DNA from: Begonia masoniana
Taxonomy: Eukaryota > Streptophyta > Magnoliopsida > Cucurbitales > Begoniaceae
Reading direction: 5' to 3'
NCBI GenBank assembly: GCA_022432975.1
Contig: CM039502.1
Coordinates: 4,950,375-5,014,374 of the forward strand
Length of the DNA: 64,000 nt
The stretch's first letter is position 1. Every line of letters starts with the position of its first letter. Below are positions 46,910 to 61,900 of the stretch, piece by piece. The notes beneath the pieces were generated by a model, which saw only the letters and a program-made list of their open reading frames with translations, did not search any database and was not told the origin of the DNA. The translations under genes and the position numbers were made by a program.

Positions 46910-49900
46910 ATGGCATTCATGGCGGTATTAGAATCTGATCTTCGCGCGCTTTCCGCCGAAGCTCGCCGTCGTTACCCAGCTGTCAAAGACGGAGCAGAGC
47001 ATGCTATCATAAAGGTTAGTCTGCATTTATATTTTGTATTAGCTGTGGAAATGATGTTTTCTGGTTGCTCAGCCTGCATCGAACTTGTTCTTTAAGATGT
47101 GGACTGCAGGTGTTTAGTTGTGGATTAATACACAAAAATGGTTATTCCCCTCATTCATTATGAATCATTTTGTTTTTGTGTTCAGTGTTCAGTGTTTAAA
47201 TTGTGGAAATGGTAAAAAAAATGCGACAATGACGTTTGCTGGGGTATAAAGTAAGATTGGAATTTTTATTTGAGAATGGTAACTGTGGTTGGTTAGTTTT
47301 GGGTTAGAAAAAAAAGTAGTAGCTCCTTCCCTTCATTGACGCTGAAGCAGTTTTTTAAGGCTCCTTCGTCTATATATTGGGAACATTTGAAATCTGAAAA
47401 TCAATGAAGGGAGCAAAGTTTCAATGTTTTGGCATTTAGTTATAGTTTCGTAAGAAGATGAGAAAATGTAACACCCAAGGGAGCAAAGTTTCAATGTTTT
47501 CCTGCAAAAATCTAGTCCAATGTATCATTTTTGTATGATTCTTGAAAATATGTTTCTTTCAGTATCAATGACTTTTCAACTCGTTCAAAATTGATCAAGG
47601 ACAGTTAAATCAGTGTTTCCATATTTGTGTAAGCTCTACTTGGTAACCCAGTCAAGGAAACTTGTCTGATTAATGTTGGCGTCTTGTAAAACTCTAAGAG
47701 GAATTTTTATGTTATTGTTGTCATATGCAGCTGCGTTCACTTTCAAGTCCTAGTGAGATTGCACAAAATGATGACATTTTGCGAATCTTTATATTGGCTT
47801 GTGAGTTCAGAAATGTCAAATTGAGCGTGATTGGACTTTCATCTCTGCAAAAGCTCATATCACATGATGCAGTTGATCCTGCGGCTTTGAAAGAGATACT
47901 TGCTACTTTAAAAGATGTAAGTTATTGTGAGTGGGCATTAACAAACTAAACACTAAAAAAGCTGTTAGTGCATTTTCCAATGAAGTCGTTTCATCATTTC
48001 TTATGGTATAGGCTTTCTTAGAATTATTTTATCAAATTATTTTGCACAGGAAATTTTTGGTTTTCCTATTGAAATTTTCTTTCCTGTGAAACACCCTTCC
48101 GAGATTGATTCTAATCACTTTATTTGTCCTTGAGAAATGAAAATCCCATTTGACTTAGACCTTTTGAGAAAGCCTTCAAGGAGGTTAGAAAGCACTATGA
48201 TTTCTGTTAATCCAAGATTGGAAATTTGATGACTCTTCTACAATGCTGATCTGAGAAAATTGTTTCCTTACTCACAGAGCTTGAAAAAAAAACATTACAA
48301 CCTAGGTTGGCCTTCTGTTTCCATTCCATACTTAACCTGGTTTTTCTACTAAAATGCACACAACATATGATAATGATCGTACTCAAAGGACCACACATTA
48401 CCATCAAAGCTCACTCATGAGAACTATCTGAAAGAAAAGAGAACTTGGGTAGTTATAACAGAAAAAAGATAAAGCAGCAGAAAATGGTGTAAACGGTCCT
48501 ACATCAATATCTTCATCTTATTCCAGTAGGGAACAATGATGTCTTTATCGACAAGAGTTTTTTCTATTGTTTTAACTTTTTGGATTTTAAATAGAGGATT
48601 TTATGGTTTTACATTGTGCATCTTTTTTAAGGAACTCCACTCATCACTCATGAACATATCTATAAATTTGACTTGTAGCTAAACTTATGAGCTTTATACA
48701 CTGGTGGTGAACTCCAACTCATGAACACATGACAATAAAATTGACTAGTAGCTAAACTTATGAGCTCTAAACACTAGATATAAACACTTCGGTTTATGCT
48801 GAAAATCAGCATCTGAGGTTTTACTGTGTTGGGAAGCTGAATGTACTTGGTTAGATAATGTTGGTTAGGGTGAGATTTAATCTGTTTACAACTTAATTAT
48901 TTAATGGGGAATATTATATTTGATGAGGGCCTTGAATGATCATCAATGGTTCAGTATTAAGTGCAGCTTGGAAGTTTTCATGCTCACTTTCTTTATGAAT
49001 TTAGAAACTTTCTTTTGGAACTCTCTTTGCTCAGTTATTTACATTTATTGGCTTTTTTTCCCTATGAGTTTGGGTATCCTGATCTTATTTAGCAATGAAT
49101 TTTCCACAGAGACGATGCTCCAACTAAGGAGAAGTATGGAGACAATTATAATACAGCTTTTATGCTGAAAAAAGATAATAAAAATAAAGACATCTTTCAT
49201 ATTTCTTTTTTACTTGCGTTTGTATTTCATGTTAGATTGTCAGACATCAAACTTTGGAGATGAAATTTTACAGACTTTGTGTATCCCCTGCAGCATGCTG
49301 AAATGTCAGATGAAAGTGTTCAACTAAAGACCCTCCAAACTATATTAATAATATTGCAGTCGCGTTTACATCCTCAAAATGAGGTAATTTGCATATATAG
49401 TAAATTTACGTTTGTAGGAGGGAGTATAGACTCAGAATTTTTATAGCATGTTAAACATATACAGCCATGTCATGCTTATGTGTTAGTTGCACTATTGTCC
49501 TTTTTGTAACTTCTAAGTACATATAATATATAGTCTGTCCTGCTCATCACGATTTTTTGTGATTGAAGGTATTGGTAAAGAGCCGATTTGGATATAACTT
49601 GCTAAAAGTATTACATAGGTTTGGACTCTATGTATTCCTGGAAAATAAATAAGTCTCTTACAACTAATTGGAATAAATACAACATATGATGCATGGAAAT
49701 AGAATAACAACTATATACATGATTCTAGATATTCTCAAATGGAAATTGAGATCATTCCTTTTGTGATGATTTGGCTGTTGATTGTACCATCCATCTATAT
49801 AGATAAGATTTCTGTCACTAATACTTTTCCAAACACTCCCTAAAGCTTAAAAAATGTTCTCCATACCAAGCTTATTGATTATGGATTTGAAATTAGGATT

Positions 49901-52900
49901 ATGTAATCCTTTTGTAAGGACTTATTCAACTGTTCAAAAGGAATAGCGGTCATATTGTCACATTCACTATCTTTTCTTCGATTAGTGTTTGTCGATCTCT
50001 TTGTGCTTTGTTTAGTCACATTGCACTAAGTTTTGTGCGATGTTAATTAGCGAAGTAGTTTGTGGAGTCAATATTTGCAAGTCCAAGCAAATAATAGGCC
50101 CTTATTAGGTGTCTCCTATGTAAATTAGAGGATTCTTTTCCCTGCCGGTGATCTAATGGTGCATGCATGAACTTGCTGTTTGTGCTTATGGAGTAAGCAA
50201 TGTCAGGTCTATTGTGAGAGTGGTAAGTCAGCTTTCCAATAGGTTCTAGAGAGGTTTATCTTCAACATTTGCTTCTTAATATGTCTTTATGTCATGTAGA
50301 ATTTTAGGAAAAATATTCTTCCATTCGTGCGTCCGTGTTGACACACGTTTAGGAGTACCTTTAGATAACTTGCTAATGTTGGAAAAAATCTCAATAATAG
50401 ACTGTTAATTTACTCAAATCACAAATGATAGTATTCGTATTTTAACTGAGTGGGGACTTTTTTTGGGAAAGCTTTCACTTGTTTGGATATAATTTTGGAA
50501 GTTTGATTATGTGAGTTGGTTGAGATTGGATAAATATTGCTATTTTTTCAAATGACATCTCTTGTTAAGTGAAGTGTGACCAACTTGGTTCTAAAAAATA
50601 TTTACGCCCGAGGGGGGATTTATTTTGAATTATGCCCTTGGTGAATGATTAAATATATATAGGTCATTTTTTTAGTAAGAAACGATTTGTATTAAAAATT
50701 ACAAGAAATCGTAGGAGAGAGATCCACTCGAACAAAAATAAATTGATGAAAAAATAATTTCTTTCCAGTTAAAAAGAACCAAATTAAAAGGATATCCCTT
50801 AAATTATTTATAAATATATGTTCAGTTAGCAATAAGAAAATTATCTCACAAGTGATTATTCAATGATTTATGTACGAAAAGTCTCGTTACGATGGAGTCA
50901 CGTAATTCAAAAATAGCTAGCAATGCAAAATTGTTAAGCTTATTTTAATCAGTTTGAAAGCATCAGACAATAATCTTCATCTTCCATGAATCTCCAGATC
51001 ATGGATCATGCAAACTGATGGATAAATTAATTACAAATGTGACACATGGTTCAAGCTCTTGTGCAATCCTCCACCCTCTATTGATTATCCCAGATTTACT
51101 CAATGGGACGAGGAAGACTCCATGACAATGTTGGCGCTGTAATTCTATATTATCAGAGATTAGGGGTCATTTTATATTCTTTGAGATCCCTGCAGAAATT
51201 TGGTTTGCTCTTCCACAAACTAGCTAAAAATTCAGGGCTCATCTCAAATTTACATACTTAAACTTGATATGACTAATAATTCTCATATTGATCATTCGGT
51301 TTTTGAATATTATACTCAGTATTAATATTTGGCAAGAGATAGATCATTTGCAAAAACTTCAATGAAGTGTCGTGATGATTCTCTTATCTTTCAGAGTGAT
51401 GTAGAACATGACTTTGACCCAAGCCCATGAGCCAGTGGATCTTTTAAGATTCAAGATTTTTTTAATATTTTATTTTATCTTTTATTTTCGTATTTGATTT
51501 TATTTGTTTTAACTTCTTAGATAGAATTTATCTTTTTAAAAGTTTTCGTAAAGATTGATTTTATTTTTCTAGAGATTTATTAGGGATTTCAAATCATGAA
51601 CCGAGCTCTATTTAAAGGGTTGTGTTGAACATTAATGAAAGACTTTTGATAATTAATACAATTTTCTCTATTTTGAGAGTTATTTCTCTAATGTTATTTT
51701 ATTTCACTGTTTCGATTATGAAACAAAACTTCTCTGTAGCATGGCAAAGATTTTCACCTCGAGCTGATGACTAAAGACAGTTCTAGTAGAGAATGAATCA
51801 CCAACGATGATTGGTGAATTGATAGGTTTAATCAATGATGTGACAAAATTGATCACAAACTCGTTGAGACCGAAAAACTCCTTTGCAATCTTTCATAGAT
51901 GATAACTGTGGAGATTATCGAGAAGCGACCAAATTGGAGGATTCGAAGATTCAATTTTAGCGAATCAAATGTCAGCCAAGAAAATGATGAATTATGGAGA
52001 AAGAACGGCAGAAAAAATTCATCATTAAACCTTAATGTTGATGTGGAAAAAAACCCTAACCTTAACCAGCCACCTAGGGTTTGGCTAGCTGCTGACCATA
52101 GCCAAACTGGCCAACCTCGAACACGAGAAACGGCCAGCGATCATAGGCAACCTATCTTTTTCCAGGAATATGACAACATGGCTGCAACTCACGTACACAG
52201 AGCCGCGTATCGCGCAAATTTGAACCAATTGCGAGGCTTGCTTCGCGACTTCAACTGCAAGGCTACAAATTGCGCAACCCCAACCACGATTCGCACGGCT
52301 CTGAACCGCCCGCATGACTTTCTTCACAATTTCTACCCAACCTTCACCTATCAGCGCCAACATCGTCCAATTCAAGGCAACTCCGATAACCTCGACGTCT
52401 AACTAGACTATTGACAACAATTTTTCTTGCAAAACAGCTAGGGTTCGACCTACCCAACACAAAACCGTAACGAATAAAATGCCTTTTTCACAGTTTATAA
52501 TCATAGTCTAAATACTCACGCATTCAAGAATGACAAACCATCATCTGAGATCTGTGACAACGATCGACAATTACAATTGTTCGACCCAAAAAACAATCGT
52601 CCAACAATTGATGGACCTTGCACATCTTCGATTCCTGCGGTTCTAGAATTGAATCATGAGATTCAAACCCTAATAAGTGATTCTGATTCTTTAAACGTCT
52701 TTCAATATGATGATAACTGCTTCCAGCAAGAGCTCTTAACATATGACGATGTTAAATTTGAGATTGATAAATATGAGATCAGTGGTAATTTGTCGAACGA
52801 GACAATTAAGGTGTTGGGCGAGACAATTGATATTTTCGACAAACATGATGCACTTGTCCCACCTCAAAAGTTGATTTTTGTTCAACAACAAAGCTTTAAA

Positions 52901-55900
52901 GGCGACGAACGTGGAAAAACGAAATCAAAGTTGTTTGGGCAATTTCAAGAATCGAATTTTATTATTGTGTTCGAACTATGCAAGCAATTTGAAGTTATTA
53001 GTGTGATCTCCGTCGAGGTTAAAAAAAAACGTTATGTTATTCATCAATTTTAATTTTTGAAGGAGCAGTTTTTTGCAACTACAAAACTCGTGGATGTGTT
53101 TGCTTCAAGAAGAGGAGATTGATGTAGGACACGACTGCAGTCCAAGCCCTTAAGCTCGTAGATCTTTTAAGATTCGAGATTTTTTTAATATTCGATTTTA
53201 TTTGTTTTAACTTCTTACATAGAGTTTATCTTTTTAAAAGTTTTCGTAGATATTTTTTTTTTATTTTTCTAGAGATTTATTAGAAATTTCAAATCATGAC
53301 ACGACTTCTATTTAAAAGGTCGTGGTGAATATTAATGAGAGATTTTAGATAATTAATTCAATTTTTTCTATTTTGAGAGTTATTTATTTAGTGTTATTTT
53401 ATTTCCTTATTTCGATTTCAAAACAAAATTTTCGCTGCAACACAGAGGTTAGTTTAGAGATAACATCCGATTTTTGGTTTGTTTAAATGAGGAAATTGAA
53501 ACTACCAAAATTCAGGCTCTAGGAAACTTCCTTCTCTAAGTGAATGGTTTTCCATTATGAGAGCTGAAGCAACTAGTCTAACAATTTTGCTTCATTCTTC
53601 AACAAAGGATGGTACAGTGATGGTGTCTGCTCTCCACTCAAACGCAAGATTAAAGTAGATTCTTCTGAGCTTCAAAATAGTGATGCCATATGTTGCATTT
53701 TCATAAAAAATAAAGGCACACCAAGGAAAGACATTGGAAACTGCGTGACAAACCCAAATATTTAGTGTATCATACATGCTAAACTACGAAAAAATAATAA
53801 AGAAAAATTGTAGTTATGGTATTAAATTTAAACTATTAAAATTGTTTTTATTTGTATTTCAATGTCTTTTTCTCTTTTGAAGTTGGATGAAAAATATTTT
53901 AGCATTTGCAAAGTTGAGCTCTTTATGCTACCTCTCCAATGAAACATCCACTTTCTTGTTTCTGGGTATGGAAATTTAATGAGTGCACATAGAGGATTTA
54001 ATATTTTGATGTGATCAATTCATATATCAATTTAGTTTACGGTCTTATGATGGAAATAATACCACGGAAAGCTTAGGAGGGTAAGATTTCCTCTTTTTTT
54101 TTGTGTGTCAAATTGGAGTTTGGTATTGATTATTCTTTTGTTATTAATTTACTATTGTCTGTTATTATATAAACTTTTGATTAATGGACTAAAATTTGTG
54201 GCAATGCATTGATGGCAGGAAAGTATGGCCCAAGCTCTAGATATCTGTCTTCGGCTGTTAGAGAGCAACCGATCCTCTGATAGCGTGAGAAAGTAAGCTT
54301 TGGTTATTGTTCAATGATTTCATAAGAACAAAAGTCTTTTTCTTTTCATCATTTTTTGATTTTATTTTATTTTGCTGATGTTTTTTTCCATTAATTGTTT
54401 TTTATTCATATATTTTGTAGCACTGCTGCTGCTACCTTCAGGCAAGCAGTAGCCCTGATCTTTGATCAGGTAATTTCTTCGGAATCCCTTCCTTCTGGCA
54501 AGTTCGGTTCCGGAGGTCAAATGTCTCGAAGCAGTTCAGTTTCTGGTGATGTAAATCGCAGCATTAATCATTCAGAGTATGCAATTGCTTGATAGAAATA
54601 CATTTTTCTCGCTACTTTTCTATTGTTTGCGTGTGAGTTTTTTTTTTTCTTATTATTTTTGTATATACGTGCTTATGGGTACTGCTAATATCAAGATGCT
54701 TAGCTATGCTTTGTAATTGCTATGAAAGACTGGTGCATTAATCATTTGAAATGTTTATAAAGCCATTTCCATTGGACTAATTCTTTATCAGCAGGTTATG
54801 GGAAAGTGAATCTCTTTCCGGAGGGTTGTCTTTGATGAGGGAAAGCTTGACTCAAGCTGGGAAACTCGGACTTCGTCTACTCGAAGACCTGACAGCTCTT
54901 GCTGCAGGTGTTTCTGTATGTGTTGATTTTAGACTACGAGATTGTTTTTCTGATTGAAGTTCCTGGGGGGTTTATTTTCTCTTGTTCTTGGTTTTTAGAA
55001 TCCTTCTAGATATTTAAGCTCTTCCTTTGTTGTCTAAACTTTCCTTTTCATGATAAATGCTAAATAGCGACTTGGCATAAAAGACTTTGTCCAAATAAGT
55101 ATAGTTTTACCTTTCTTTTACAGGCAACGTGGTTACGATCAAGTGCTTTTCAGCGGGCATTTGCACTCGATATACTTGAGTACGAATCTCCATTGCTGTA
55201 CAATTTATATATTCTGGCACGTTTTAGGGTGATGTTATTATTTAAATACTTGGCTAGATTGTTTTCCTTCACTGGACTTGTGACATTTGAGTATGCAAAA
55301 AATATTTTGATTTTTGTTCCAATTTTATCTCGTATTGAACAAAAGAATGGCCCTTACTCCACCTTTTCCCTTGTGCTATTTTATTTTCTTATCAAAGAAA
55401 AAAAGAAGAAGAAAAGAATGATATAAGAAAAAAGGATGTGTATATTGCAAAAAGGATAAGAGTAAAATGTGGGTTTTGAATATTAGACATTAACATTTTG
55501 TCATTTTACCCTGTCAAGTCAGCCTCATCGACCTGACCCACAGAACAGGGCTTTTAGCTTTAATGCACTTCTATACTCTTCGAGGAGAAATCATCAATTA
55601 ATGATATTTAATACAATATTAATTTTACTATTACTTAATAACTTATAGTTCTAAGTACAATACAAATGATTTCTTGTAAAAAAATGAAGCAAAAACATTA
55701 GATAATATGTCGTACAAACATGTGATTTCCTGTTCCAACTAGACATGTAAAATTAAGTGGTCTTTATTTTTAGGAGAGAGGTCCTTAAAAAAGATATTGA
55801 TCATAAAAATTCTACATTCTGTTAAATTTCTTTTAATCTCAAAAGATTAAACTGTCGTATGAGTTTAATTTATTTTAATATTCTCTTTCACGCTTAGGCA

Positions 55901-58900
55901 AGATTTTCAATGGGTCAATTTTTCAATTAATAGGAAAAGGGAGAAGATGTGAATGTCATCCCAAGGTCTTTTCTTCTGATGACATGTTAAAATACCACTA
56001 TTATGAGGACTTAAGCTTTTGACTTGAGGTTAATCATTTGAATTATTTCTTAACAGTGCCTCTTTGTTTTTGGACACATGGTTTGGGAGTGACTGTTCTC
56101 TAACTGAGAACTTGTTTTCTTAAGTTAGTATTTGGAATATAACTCAATCATCTATCTTTAGGTTCATTCTATCCAACTATGTCGCAGTTTTTAGGACTTT
56201 GGTTCCTTACGAGCAGGTATTATCATATTGTCTCAGATAAGAATGTCTTTTCTGGTGTTTGATTCAGCATTCTAGATAAATTTAATAGTTGAAAAAAGAT
56301 TGCATGCAAACTTGACAGGTTTTGCGGCACCAAATTTGCTCACTCTTAATGACTTCTCTACGTACCAATTCTGAGGTGACTTTGCTTTTGAATATTTTTT
56401 GCGCGTATATTTTGTTTCCATGACGACTTCTTGTTTATTTTGACTTGGGAAGAGTTTTAGTGTGACATTTTTGTCATCCTTTGTTTTTCGTATTAAGCTT
56501 GAAGGAGAGGCAGGAGAGCCTTATTTTCGGCGTTTGGTTCTGCGGTCAGTAGCACATATAATCAAGCTCTACAGTTCATCCCTCAATACTGAATGTGAGG
56601 TGTGTTTTACTCTTGGAATGATATCTCAACTATTGCCTATACATTTTTTTTCTCTTCTTTAAGTTTGATACTTCCGATATCAATATCAATATATATGCTA
56701 TATATAAAACTATCAATTTGGAGAATTTTTTGAACAATGGTCCGAAAATGTTTTAAGAAATATTACTTGCCATCAAAAGGATTAGTTACTTTTTTTAAAA
56801 AACTTGATTACAAAAAACACGATGATAACTTTTTTAAAAAACTTAATTACAAAAAACACGATGATAACTTTTTTAAAAAACTTAATTACAAAAAACACGA
56901 TGATAACTTTTTTAAAAAACTTAATTACAAAAAACACGATGATAACTTTTTTAAAAAACTTAATTACAAAAAACACGATGATAACTTTTTTAAAAAACTT
57001 AATTACAAAAAACACGATGATAACTTTTTTAAAAAACTTAATTACAAAAAACACGATGATAACTTTTTTAAAAAACTTAATTACAAAAAACACGATGATA
57101 ACTTTTTTAAAAAACTTAATTACAAAAAACACGATGATAACTTTTTTAAAAAACTTAATTACAAAAAACACGATGATAACTTTTTTAAAAAACTTAATTA
57201 CAAAAAACACGATGATAACTTTTTTAAAAAACTTAATTACAAAAAACACGATGATAACTTTTTTAAAAAACTTAATTACAAAAAACACGATGATAACTTT
57301 TTTAAAAAATACAAAAACACGATGATAACTTTTTTAAAATAATAGCATGCAACAATTTTATCCTTAATAAATTTCTTGAACACTATTCTGAAAACTATTT
57401 AAAAATCAGTCCTTTGCCATTAAAAGGATCCATGATTTATGAAAAGTTACATATCTATAATATATTAAAGAGTGAATAGTTGTCACACATTCAGAAGACA
57501 TTTATTCCCTAATATTTACTTGACAATACAAAAAAATTCATGATGTTTTACTAGTCTATGCAAAATAAATATAATAAAACTATTCAATTAAAAAACAATT
57601 TGGTGTGATGCCATAATGCTTTCAAAATACTCCCTTTAATAGTAACGACGACTAGGTTCTACACTGTTAATTGAAAGGGTAAAGTGATAACAGGGGCCGC
57701 TGGCATCATTTTCTTGGACTGAAGGAATCAAATCTCAACTGTCAATGACCCCTAACAAGAATGCCTTTATTTTGTTTGTTAGATGTGATTCCTTTTCTTG
57801 AACGAAAGTCTGGGAATTAATTTCAACTGTCAATGACCCCTAACAAGAATGCCTTCATTACGCCGGTTAGATGTGATTCCGTTGCCAAAAAACCTCTGTT
57901 TGACGGATTCATAGGCTAAGGATCAGAGGAAAAACTAAAGGTGGAGGAAAACTAGCGTTGCTGGAGAAGGATGTACGTGCCAAATTTGGACAAGTAAAAT
58001 AGGACACTGGAGGAGTCGTTTCACAAATTAAAGCCAGAAGTGTAGTTTAAAACTTTGCATAAGAGAGGAGCAGAGTTGAAATTCGCAGTTTGTGTGAAAT
58101 TATTTCCTTGGGATATTAGCTTGAATTGGAGTGTAAGGGCGTCACTGCTGCTTTTCCTTCAATCTTTGGAAAAAAGTGTTTTAGATATTTTCCAATGAGA
58201 GCTCTTTTGCTGAAGAAGTTGGGAGCAGTAGGAGAAAGTTACTCAGCTCTATTTACAAAGCCATTCTCTGAGGCTTTCTGGTGGCAGTGAAAAAGCCATT
58301 ATTTCGTGTCTCATCCAACTTTATCGTCTTCTTTGACAGACATTACAAGCAAGGTGGAAAATGAGATGGGGATTTGGTCTAGAAAGATTGATTAGCTCAG
58401 CAAGCGGCTAAAATTATTGAAATCCTCACTTCTCAAATCCACCTCTTATTATAATTTCTATGTAAGATTGGGCAATTTTAGATCAACCATGCGAGGTTAC
58501 GTCAATGCATAAGAGAACGAAAAAATTGGAGTTAGATCAGAAAAATGTTTCTCTTGTCCATTTGCAAAGGGTGGTTGACCATGGGGATGAGGAAGGAATC
58601 GTGTTGCCAAACATGTAAAATTTGAAAGTTTCTGATGCAGGACACGACTGTGGCCCAATCCCAAAAATCCGTGATTTTTTAAAATTCATGATCTTTGATA
58701 GAAATTGAGAAAACTCCTTATATTTATATAGGATCGTTTGCTTTGGTTCTGTCAATGTGGGACAACACCTGCCCACACGTCTAGTGTGGTAGATTTTTTT
58801 TCCTTCACGTCTAGCGTGTTTAATCGGTTCTCACATCGTACAGATTTAGCTCTGATACTATGATAGAAAGTGAGAGGGTAGAACTCACTCCATAAGCTAG

Positions 58901-61900
58901 CTCAAAGAGAGAAAATTTCTCTCACTTATAAACTACCACCAAGCTCCTTCCACAACCGATGTAGGATTAACACTAACAATCTTTTTAATAATTTATATTA
59001 TTTATTATTTTCGTATTTGATTTTATTCGTTTTAACTTATTAGATTGATTTTATTTTTTTAAAAGTATTATTAGATATTTATTTTATTTTTATAGAGATT
59101 TATTGGAGATTTTAAATTATAAACCAAACTCTATTAAATGATTGTGGTGAATATGAGAGAGAGACTTTTAGACTTTTTTGACAATTAATAAAATTATCAT
59201 TACTTTGAGAGTTATTTCTCTTCTGTTGTTTTATTTTTTCGTTTTGATTAAAAAATAAAACTTTCGTTGTACCAGTTTCAGTGACAAAAGAAGTTATTTT
59301 GCTATGGGCTAAAGTTTGGGACCAAATTGCTCAAAACAATTGTTCGTGTGACAGACATCGAAACCCATTACAACAAATAAAACGATAACAAAAATTTAAT
59401 CACATGCTAAGCGACCATGCTTGACTCGGAAAAGTCTAACAAACTTACAATAACAATTTATTCATCCATAATCATAATACGCCTCTTCCCCATCCTTCTC
59501 ATTTATAATTCATTTTCTTACTCTCTTCATGCATCACAACTTGCCACCTCAACAATACATCATTTCTTAATTTTTCTCATTCGTTCACTTACCAACATCG
59601 TGCTATAGGCTATTTGTGACTTATAAAATCAAAGATTATATTACACGCTATCCTAATTGAAATCAGGACCCTTTTATTAGCATTGACATAAAGGAATTTA
59701 TGTCTTTGAAGTGTGTTGTTTCTTATAATTTTATATTGATAGAAAATAAACAAATTTAATATAAATTAATTTCTAAAATCAAATTTAAGTGAACAATAAG
59801 TTGTTACTAAAAAAAATACGTTGATGGAATAGTATGAGAAAGAGAATGGAGAACATTGACAAGTCTGACAGCTAATGTTGGAGCTTTTTCGGCGTGGTGC
59901 TAAAGTAGTATAATCTCTTTTTAGTGTTGCACTTTCGTTTCTCTGGTGCTGATTTGAGCTTATTTTGTTGGCGTTTCCATTTTTTGGGCATTTTTAATGT
60001 ATTATTGTCCATATAGATGGAAACTTCAGAAAAAAACTTGAAAAATAAGATTGTGTTATAGACTAGATTAAACTTTGTCTAATAGTTCAAAAAATACAAA
60101 AAAAAAAATAAAACCTAATTTTTTGAAAAAAAAAACAAAAGACAATACCAGGCTTTAGTGCTTTGTTTCTTCAGAGAGATTTTTTTTTTTGGGTTCGTTA
60201 ATATTTTTAGTTAATTCATTAATTTTTGACGTACTGTTCCTCGGTCCCATTGTTACGACAAGTGAATCATAGCTAATTCTTGAACAATAAAACATTTTTT
60301 TTTTCTTTGTAGGTTTTCCTCAGTATGTTATTGAAGGTTACCTTTCTTGATTTACCATTATGGCACAGGATTCTCGTTCTTGAAATCCTAAGGGTAATAT
60401 CTTACTGAATATATAATATCTTGGTTTCAAAGAAGACATTATTTGGTCAATGTATATTTTTTTTTTGTTAATTAGCAAATGTGGAATTTGATAGGGCTTT
60501 TGCGTGGAGGCTCGAATACTGCAGGTTCTCTTCCAGAATTTTGATATGTAAGCCTCTGTTTCCTAGTTTATTTGTGCATTCGTGTGCACACATGTGCTCA
60601 TTTCTACTCTCACTGATGAATTATAGATGAAGATATACTATTGGTTATTATGAGATTGGTGTAATGTGCTTACGCATACATGCAAATGCACCACTGGTGA
60701 ATACAGGCTGTAGGATTGGTGTGCATCAATTATATGATGAAGCTTCTTGCTGCCTATTTGTCAAACACAACTCAATTTGATCCCTTCTCTATTTCCTTCA
60801 ATCTTTGGGTTGTTGAAGTCGTTACCGTTTTCAATAAGTTGGTCCAAGGCTCATAAAGTAACAAATAAAAAATAACCTCTTTATTATAAATAAAGTTCTT
60901 GAATATTTTTAAAAATCTGTAAATTCAAATGTATCTATGCAATCTAGTTTTGCTCTCAGATTTCCCATATTCACTCCATATTTTCATAATGTCCTTAGTA
61001 CATGATGAGTTTTAGGAATCTTGTTCTTGAGAATTAGCACAATCCAGGAAAAAAATTGATTCAGAAAGCTTTCAAATCATATAAATTCTTGTGACTAATA
61101 TAGTCCTTGACACAAATATGCTAAACTTATTTTTTTATGTTATCTAGGAATCCCCATAACACAAATGTGGTGGAGGGTATTGTTAAAGCTCTTGCAAGAA
61201 TCGTCTCAAATGTACAGGTAATTGAATAATTTAAGTTTGTAATGTTATTTTATTCATAATTGATATACTATAGCCCAAAAAAATTGATTTACATTTATCA
61301 TGAATTAGTTGTAATTGCATTGGTGCAATTTCGGAGGAAGATATTGTATTATGTTTTATGTTCATATTTACGATTTGTGGCTCGGTTTGTTAGAGAAATT
61401 AGAATTCTATTCAGTTATTCTGTAGCATAATGAGATTATCTCTACTTTTGACAATCTTGTTAGGACCTGGTTCTTGGCCTTTTCTTGGAAGTAGGCTTAT
61501 TCTTCAAAATATTTCAAAAGTACCAAATTTTGTAGTCTTTTCTTTTTTCTTTTATTTATTTTTTGTAAGAAACAATTTTTTATTGAGAAGTGTAAATTTT
61601 ATGGGAAAGAGGGAGGAAAAAACTGTCTTAAAAATGAGAAGAAAATACATAATATGCCTAGATTGTATAATAACTAATTTATATTATGTATACTAATTTT
61701 GAACAATCTTCTGTCAAAAAATTTGTATTTTCTCACCGGCATGTCCCTTTCAATATCTACATAACATGACGTGTAAAGGTGTCTTGTACAATACTATGTT
61801 AGCTTTCATTTTCTTAATAATTTCCTGAAGTTGGGAATGCTCTTACATGTTAATAGAAATTTTATCATCATTTCAATTTTCTTGGTGGTCACATTGGTCG

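Larger units (their letters stand above)
51397..53442 (+). mobile_element. Family X non-autonomous LTR element in MON2 intron 3
   Basis: 5' LTR 51397-51741 (345 bp), 3' LTR 53120-53442 (323 bp), TGATGTAG...GCA/ACA ends, perfect duplication CAGAG (51392-51396 and 53443-53447), polypurine tract AAGAAGAGGAGAT before the 3' LTR. The LTRs differ strongly (many substitutions and gaps), so the insertion is old. The internal 1.4 kb holds two open segments without pol motifs. The sequence after the 5' LTR (TGGCAAAGATTTTC) is not a standard primer-binding site. Same strand as the gene, spliced out with the intron. Confidence 0.87.
56600..60312. other. MON2 intron 10, filled with repeats
   Basis: Holds the 39-bp minisatellite (56803-57309), diverged flanking direct repeats (about 56726-56785 and 57368-57428), a 58-bp direct repeat with 88-bp period (57736-57793 and 57824-57881), the family X solo LTR and a TRIM. 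About 57900-58620 is unassigned. 59280-60312 is AT-rich without recognised content. Confidence 0.7.

Noticed and set aside
56803..57309. CRISPR-like regular array
   Set aside because: There are no unique spacers, the whole unit repeats, and the genome is a plant.
56737..57342. 201-codon frame with a 13-residue repeat in MON2 intron 10
   Set aside because: Follows from a 39-bp repeat unit divisible by three. Other frames and the opposite strand are open too.
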